From positions 56,179,623-56,243,622 of the forward strand of contig NC_052616.1 in assembly GCF_016545825.1 (NCBI RefSeq): 64,000 nucleotides of DNA. The letters are read 5' to 3'. Positions within the stretch are counted from its first letter, which is position 1. Each line of letters starts with the position of its first letter. Below the pieces are notes generated by a model. The model had not been told where the DNA came from and made no database searches. It was given only the letters and a program-made list of their open reading frames with translations. This DNA comes from Eucalyptus grandis. Its lineage: Eukaryota; Streptophyta; Magnoliopsida; Myrtales; Myrtaceae. Shown piece after piece: positions 57,991 to 64,000 of this stretch. The position numbers were made by a program, and so were the translations under genes.

Positions 57991-59430
57991 GATTCGCTTT
58001 AAGCCGAGATCGAGTTACATGGAGGACAAGGACAATTTTGCTATTTACTTTGTGGTGAGTTCTCCATCCACACTCTATTTATGTTTATGAATAAGGCGTG
58101 GGATGAGGCACAACTTTTTCTTTAGCTTTGTTTCTCTAGTTTAGACTTTCTCTATCTCTTCTTTGGTTACCATCAGAATCTTCTACTGGCAAACTATGGA
58201 ATAGATCTGTCAATCTTTATTTGTAAAATATTTTAAGATTATGTTTGGATGTGGGTGCCTGCATTCAAATGGGCCCAAATGAAAAGATATATGAAACCTT
58301 GACATACAAAAGCTTCTCTTTTGGATTTATTTCTTTGTAATGTGTCTTCAAAAGGCTGAGTTGGTTATGGCGGTCCATTCATTTTGTTCTTTTGTGGTAG
58401 TCAGGTGGTAGATATATGCTTTAAATTATTTGAAAATCTACATCAGTTAATAGAATTGCTTCTAAGGTCAATAAATTAATTCTTATATACTATAAATAAG
58501 GTTGAAGGTGTTATGGGCATTAGTCAATAGATTGTTTTATTAGGTTGCTCTATAATTCTTATAGCCTACGAGTACTGTAATAAGTTGAAGGTAGATTGGG
58601 CATAATAAAACCATATAATTGAACATAGAGTTGTGAGAATCGGGGTTCTAATTGTATCCATTTAATTTTATTTGTTATTGGTATATTTACATTTGTTGAA
58701 TTAAACCCTTTTGCATTTAATGCAAGTGATTACATGTGCTGTGCTATCTCTAGTGATTCACCCATCAACACACCATCATATCATTAATAGGATTTGCTCG
58801 GCCTTTTGTGTTTATCTTGAAGCTATTTCAATGCTACCCTCGCTCCGTGTCATGCAAAATACAAAGGTATTGCAATGGCCAAATCTTGTAATGACGATAT
58901 GCGTGGAAAATATCTATGTCAATCGAAATCAATTGTAAAAGGACCTCTACTTCTTATCTGCTGGTCACTTGCACTTCTGGAGATAGTTTCATGCCTGATG
59001 CCTCTTCATTCAGTTGATATCTTCATTTTGCATGTTTAAGTAGCAATTTTGCAACCTTTTTTTTATTTCTTTTTGAAAAATTCAAAAGATTGCTTTCCTT
59101 TTTCTTTTGCCACTCGCTCCTTTACTTTGAATCTCTGGCTATTTCTATTGTGTATTCATGTCAGCCGGGTCTAAGAATGCTCATTTGTGAACTACAATTT
59201 CTTTTTATTTGCTCTGTCCTGCAAAGTTGGTGTTTTGCAATCACTCCAATGCATACACATCTCTAGTGTGTTGGCTTATACTATGCTAACAGGAAATTCC
59301 CATGGGTTTTTTGCTGCATAGCTTTCTCAAACATTGGTCTTATGTAAATGTTGATAGCACATCTATTGGCTTTTTTTCTTCTATGTTACTGAGTTTGTAC
59401 CACTCTTTATAATTTTGGGGTACTCAACAC
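57991..59430. other. Long AT-rich stretch, nothing recognised
   Basis: About 1.4 kb without a partner elsewhere in the window. The longest open frame is 75 codons (58711-58938) and shows no motif. It could be intron or intergenic DNA. Confidence 0.5.
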
Positions 59431-59637
59431 ATAAAGGAAAGGAGGAAGAAATAATTAAAAAATAAAAAAGAACCTGTTGAAACTTGGAACCGACCCCAGA
59501 ACCTGTGACAGGGTAGGTTCCAGGTTCTTAGTTCTGACGCATAGGTTCCAGGTTCCAAAAAATGAGGAACCTGTACTCGAGGTTAGGTTCCAGGTTCCAG
59601 GTGGAACCTGTAAGGAACCGGGAACCGCTCACCCCTA
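59431..59637. mobile_element. hAT-type MITE relative (right end clear)
   Basis: The right end GGGAACCGCTCACCCCTA mirrors the TAGGGGTGA end of the element at 22408-22702. The body has repeated GGTTCCAGGTTCC units. The left end and target duplication are not visible. Confidence 0.5.
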
Positions 59638-59954
59638 CTCAAAAGGACAATATCAAAGCACCAGGCAAAGCCAACGGAAAGTTTTAAGAGATCCGAACTC
59701 TTATGGAAATGAAATTTTTAGCTGAAAAAGCACTAAATAATCAAGAACAATCTTGCACTGAACAGAAGAAATTCAAATGCCTATTAAACAAGTCATATTT
59801 CAAGACTAAATTGGATGGACTTTGTTCAGGCATTTCTTCGAACATGTAGTGGGCAACGAGTTGGATAGCAAATAGGGACCTACCCGTAGCTCAAATTCAC
59901 ACCCAAACTTAAGAGAAATCAGCAAGCAACATTCAAACTTAAAAAAAGCCAAAC
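59638..59954. other. Intergenic, nothing recognised
   Basis: Short AT-rich interval with no motif. Confidence 0.4.
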
Positions 59955-60640
59955 GAAGAAAAACCGACTCGTTTGGTATCTAATCTTGTTCATTTCATAA
60001 AGATGTTTGTCAGGTGATCTAGATTGATTTTAAACTTATGCGCTAATATATGAGGTGATTATGTGGTTGCGCAATCATTAATATAACAATCAGCAATTAA
60101 GGGAGCATTGAATAAATTGCAAGGCAAAACAATAATCTAGCACTAAGAAATAAGAAAATGTCATTCCTAGCAAATCGATATATTGAGAGCATGCAATCAA
60201 TTAATAATTGAAATAGCAAAGCGCGAGCAACCTAGCACTCATCTTTAAAAACATTTATGCCTTATTATAAGGCCCTAAGGGCTTGTTTAATTTTGGGCAA
60301 AAAAAAAAAACTTTTAAGGATATTCACACACTTTAAGAGAAAACTATCCAAAAATATATTTTTAAGCTTTTCTATTTTAGAAAAATAATAATTTTTTGAA
60401 ATTTTTAATTAAAAATAATTTTTAGTCTAAAAATAGGGACCAGGGCTAGGCCCTCCAATGTGGACCGCAATTGGTCTTGTGAAACAAGGCTCATGGCACA
60501 ATTGGACTTTCAAATTGAGCCATCCTTTCAAAAGACCTAAGCCCAGCTCATTAAGGAACTAACTCAGCCAAACCAAATCATACTAAGCTAAGCCCAAGCT
60601 TACCAAGGGCCACAATGAACCCAAATTCGAAATCATTAAA
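59955..60640. repeat. Dispersed repeat R1, copy e (5' truncated)
   Basis: It begins inside the family at TTTGGTATCTAATCTTGTTC and continues through CATTTCATAAAGATGTTTG, AAGGCCCTAAGGGCTTGTTT and GGGACCAGGGCTAGGCC. Confidence 0.6.
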
Positions 60641-60982
60641 AGTCCAAATTTTGGGTGAGGACACTCCTAGTGTTAAAACTTGGCACTGATAGATACATAA
60701 GTACTAAAACTTTTAAAATGTACACTTAAGTGTTAAAATAAAAAAATAAATGAACACTTAAGTGGCAACGATTAGAATTTTTGGCCAAATGGCTTACGTG
60801 GAATTTTCCGTCAAGAATTTTAGATAATGTGACATTTTTTCAAATAAAAATTATCCACGTGATGTCAACGTGGTTAGATAAGCCCAAAACGAAGGAAATT
60901 GAAGAGGGCCTCTGCAACCCTCACTGCCGCCACCTCACCATTGTTGCAAAGGGTCAGTGACGGTGGAGTGAGGGTCAACCGG
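60640..60982. mobile_element. MITE-like half element, cut by LTR
   Basis: AT-rich arm with TTAAGTGTTAAAA motifs, then GTCAACGTGG and a GC-rich AACCCTCACTGCC, GTGACGGTGG core. This order resembles the left half of the MULE-type MITE. It ends abruptly at the TGTCACGCCCC start at 60983. Confidence 0.4.
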
Positions 60983-61867
60983 TGTCACGCCCCAATCCTC
61001 AGGCACGTGCACATCCCTTACCTTTGGTCAATTTTATAATGCGATATTCCAGGACTATGTATCGCCGACCTTTTCATTTATTAAGCACATGCGGAAGCAG
61101 TTATAAATCCCCAGACAATAAATACGATGAGATAGAAAAACAAAGCCATATTTTTCATATTGAAACTTATAACCAAACTTTTATACAAAACACAAACCAG
61201 AGTACTTCACAACTTTTTACTCTATCTCTATTCACATCAAAATGGAGATCTCAATAGAAGATGGAATCTCAGTCCATCCGGGTCATACTCAAGATCTCTC
61301 TTGGGATCATCTTCTTCTTCCAAAAATCCTTCTCCTTAGGTTTCACCTCCGAGTTATCCTTCTCAGACTCCTCCTCCTCAGCTCCTCATCGAGGTCCAGA
61401 AATTTTTTCCCCAAACCGGGATGAGACTATGTCTTAGCGAGTTCTACCCCACTAAGGCCTGATTAGTAAACCATTACACTATAGGCTGCCTAAACAAGCA
61501 CAGGGCAGAGGACTTACCTTGGCCTCAGATTCCACCTGCATATTAGCACAGTTCAGTAGACACCCAAACAATCACATCACAGATCGATATCTCGATTAAT
61601 CGATTCAGTCGATCACACGCCAACAAAACCACTCACGGTCATTTCCATTCAATCAATCATTTCACAACATCATATCAAAGCAATGATCAATCGACCCAGT
61701 CGATCACATGTCATTTGGACCATTTCTAGGTCATCTCACTCCACACCTTATAATCACCAATAGTACACTCAGTCACAGAGCTACAGTGATGCTCTCGGGC
61801 GTCTATTCGCCAAGGTGATGTACAATAAACACTTTATGTGTATACTCTTAGGCATTCCAATTACCTT

Positions 61868-62050
61868 TAGCCACACTGGCACGATACTCGACACACAGAA
61901 ATACGGCCACGCAGGCACGATCTACGCCACACAGGCATGATACTCGACACACAGAAATACGGCCATGCAGGCACAATCTACGCCACACAGGCATGATCAA
62001 TTATCGCCACACAGGCATGATCAATTATCACCACACACGCATGATCAATA
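61868..62050. repeat. Tandem repeats in terminal LTR-like sequence
   Basis: GCCACACAGGCATGATC and variants recur about eight times, alternating with CTCGACACACAGAAATACGG (twice) and AATTATC spacers. Confidence 0.75.
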
Positions 62051-63500
62051 TTCAACAATTTACAAGCATTCTCTAAGGCATCCAACATGCCAAAGTGATG
62101 TAATAATCGCCGAGCCACATCACGCAGCATTTCTTCTCATCTTTTATTATCATTGATAAAATATCGTGCGTGGATACACGATTGGCCTTAGCCAAAATAT
62201 CATAATTTCGTTTTCACAAATCCCACCAATATTTGCGTCCATCAAAACACTTTTGGTGCTGTAAACCGACACCCAATTATTTTCCAATTAATTATCCAAA
62301 TTAATTAATCCAAGAAAATAATCTTATAATCACAATTAATTCATTTCAACGCAAAATAAAGCTCGATTAAATAAATGGACTACACCACGATGATCACCAC
62401 GAAATTCGATTGTCGGATAACCCAGCCTTAATTTTCGAAAAATAAATAAATAAATAAATAATTTCAAAAATTAATTAATAAATATTAAAAATTCAATTTA
62501 GCTCAAAATAAAGCCCGATTAAATAAACGGACTTCACCACGGTCATCAGCATAATAATCTGGTCACGGGCCATCCCAGTTGAATTCTCGGAAAATAAATA
62601 ATTATTTAATTTAATTCCGAAAAATAATATTTAAATACCAAAAATTCCACTTAGGCCGAAAAGCCTAATTCAAGCCCACTAAGGGTCGGGAAAAATCCCG
62701 AGATACTTTCAATAAATAGTAGACCACGTCTACTTGCTAAATGCACATTCAATTTGTCTAATTCGCATCACAATTGACTAATAAACACTAATCCATTCTA
62801 ATTTAACCACCTAATTGCATTTAATTAAACCTAATCAACCCCTAAGCATAATTAGCCAACTAATTAGGGATTAGTGAGATTACTCACCGGAATCGCACAC
62901 AAATCGGATCAATCCGACGGGGACGACAGGTCTCGGGTCTGAGGCCCGGAAACGGCCCAAAACAGCCCACGAACCGGTTGGAAACCCACCGGCGGGTTTG
63001 CTGGTTCAGCCGCAAAACATAGAGAAAGAGAGAGGGTTGGGGGCGGCAAGGGGTCGGGAAGGTAGGTGGCGGTCCGGCGAGGCTGAACAGCGGCTCCGGT
63101 GGCCTGCTCAGCCGCTCACGGTGGCTAAACAGAGGCCAAACAGAGGTTGGATCGCGCAGGGGAGGACGCCTGGGCGGAGGAGAGGGCAGGCGGCGCACAG
63201 CAGCGAGTGGCAGACGCGGGTGCGTGCGTGGACGGCGGGACGACGGCCTAGCGGCGAGCTGCGACGGTGTGTGGGTGGCGACGGCGGTGGCTGTCTGTCT
63301 CGGCGAGCTGCGGCTTCCGCTTGATCCCGCCGGTTCGCACGAATAGAGAGGAAGAGAAGGAGGGTTATGAGCGGTGGAGCACGGGCACGGCGCGGGCCGG
63401 CGAGACAATGGCAAGCGGTGGGTGGCAACGCAACAGCGACGGCAAGCTGCTGTCCCCTGTTTCGCTTCAGTTCCGCTCGTTTTCACGAAGAAGAGAGAGT

Positions 63501-63508
<8 letters not shown>

Positions 63509-63541
<33 letters not shown>
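63509..63541. repeat. (GA)n microsatellite
   Basis: About 16 uninterrupted GA units. Confidence 0.9.
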
Positions 63542-63546
<5 letters not shown>

Positions 63547-64000
63547 TGACCAGTCAAAAGGAGAGAAAAGCCAATTTAAAATTGGCAAGGGGGTGCTCAA
63601 GTGGGTGGGGAGGGGCTGCATTGGGTGGGGAGGGGCTGCACACGAAGGGGGGAAAGAGGAGAGAGAAGAGAGAGAGAAAATAAATTAAATAATCATATTT
63701 TCTTATTTTTCTTTTCTCTTTTCCTTTCTATTTTCTTTTGGTCTTCGATTTTTCCTCCAATAATTTCTTTATTGAAATTTCGGACTCGTCAATAAATTGA
63801 CAGACGATGAGACGGTCCTAAAAATGAATTGTGACACGCTCGAATATTCGATTCCCGAGATTAAATTAAATTTCATGGTTAGAATCGATCAGACGCGATT
63901 TTAGTCCAATTCAACCAATTGAGTAGCTTTTAGGGATTTTACTGCAGATACATCCCTTAACGGCTTCACCCAATAGGTTAGTTAACTCGTGAGTGATCAG

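Larger units (their letters stand above)
60983..64000. mobile_element. Long LTR-like sequence running off the window
   Basis: It starts TGTCACGCCCCAATCC, close to the end of element A (TGTCACGACCCCAAC). Like elements A and B it is long, non-coding, with a short tandem array (61868-62050), AT-rich ladder sequence and a GC-rich block next to (GA)n (63509-63541). That is the same order of landmarks as in the element B LTRs. The second end and any internal domain lie outside. The GC-rich open frames near 63 kb are compositional. Confidence 0.55.

Noticed and set aside
62884..63621. 245-codon minus-strand open frame rich in Pro, Arg and Ser
   Set aside because: It lies in a GC-rich part of an LTR-like sequence, includes translated (GA)n as Ser-Leu repeats, shows no domain, and overlaps equally long frames on the other strand.

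Overview
This is nuclear DNA from a flowering plant. Every gene-like structure is a split receptor-kinase gene of the DUF26/cysteine-rich (CRK) family, with GT-AG introns in the order ectodomain, TM, P-loop, N-lobe, HRD/DFG, SPE and C-terminal exon. The rest is plant-type LTR retrotransposons (tRNA-iMet primer sites), MITEs, a tRNA-derived SINE and long AT-rich stretches. DUF26 kinases are land-plant specific. The repeat style suggests a woody eudicot, possibly Myrtales, but that last step is recollection and not shown by the sequence.

Layout. Four CRK copies plus a fragment lie on the minus strand. They are an exon-5 fragment at the left edge (1-127), CRK-1 (1140-8648), CRK-2 (18094-25961), CRK-3 (49690-52498) and CRK-4 (53762-55003). 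All look broken, each in a different way. CRK-1 lost exons 3-5. CRK-2 is complete over seven exons and 676 codons except for one in-frame TGA at codon 406. CRK-3 lacks exons 1-2 and has lost splice sites, the HRD arginine and the DFG aspartate. CRK-4 lacks exons 1-3 and carries two single-base indels. Shared flanking modules (3' flank, RNase H-like relic, 5' flank) show that the array grew by tandem segmental duplication. No protein-coding gene in the window is clearly intact. The ectodomain exons of CRK-1 and CRK-2 are fully open and could still encode secreted double-DUF26 proteins.

Between CRK-1 and CRK-2, and again right of CRK-2, is a roughly 2.5 kb non-coding segment present twice (about 10854-13390 and 27725-30381). 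Both copies hold the same MULE-type MITE in the same site. The second copy is interrupted at 30382-47974 by a three-level nest: a solo LTR (about 3.1 kb of sequence), split by a 14.5 kb Ty3/gypsy element with 3.35 kb LTRs, whose 5' LTR was invaded by a second, 5'-truncated gypsy element. Primer-binding site, polypurine tract, LTR ends and near-perfect target-site duplications are visible. The pol genes carry stops and substitutions at catalytic positions.

The introns of the CRK copies collected MITEs (Harbinger-type with TTA duplications, hAT-type with a perfect 8-bp duplication) and a seven-copy array of units of about 190-224 bp. From 55 kb to 61 kb the sequence is mostly old repeats and unrecognised AT-rich DNA. 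From 60983 to the window end is the start of another long LTR-like sequence.
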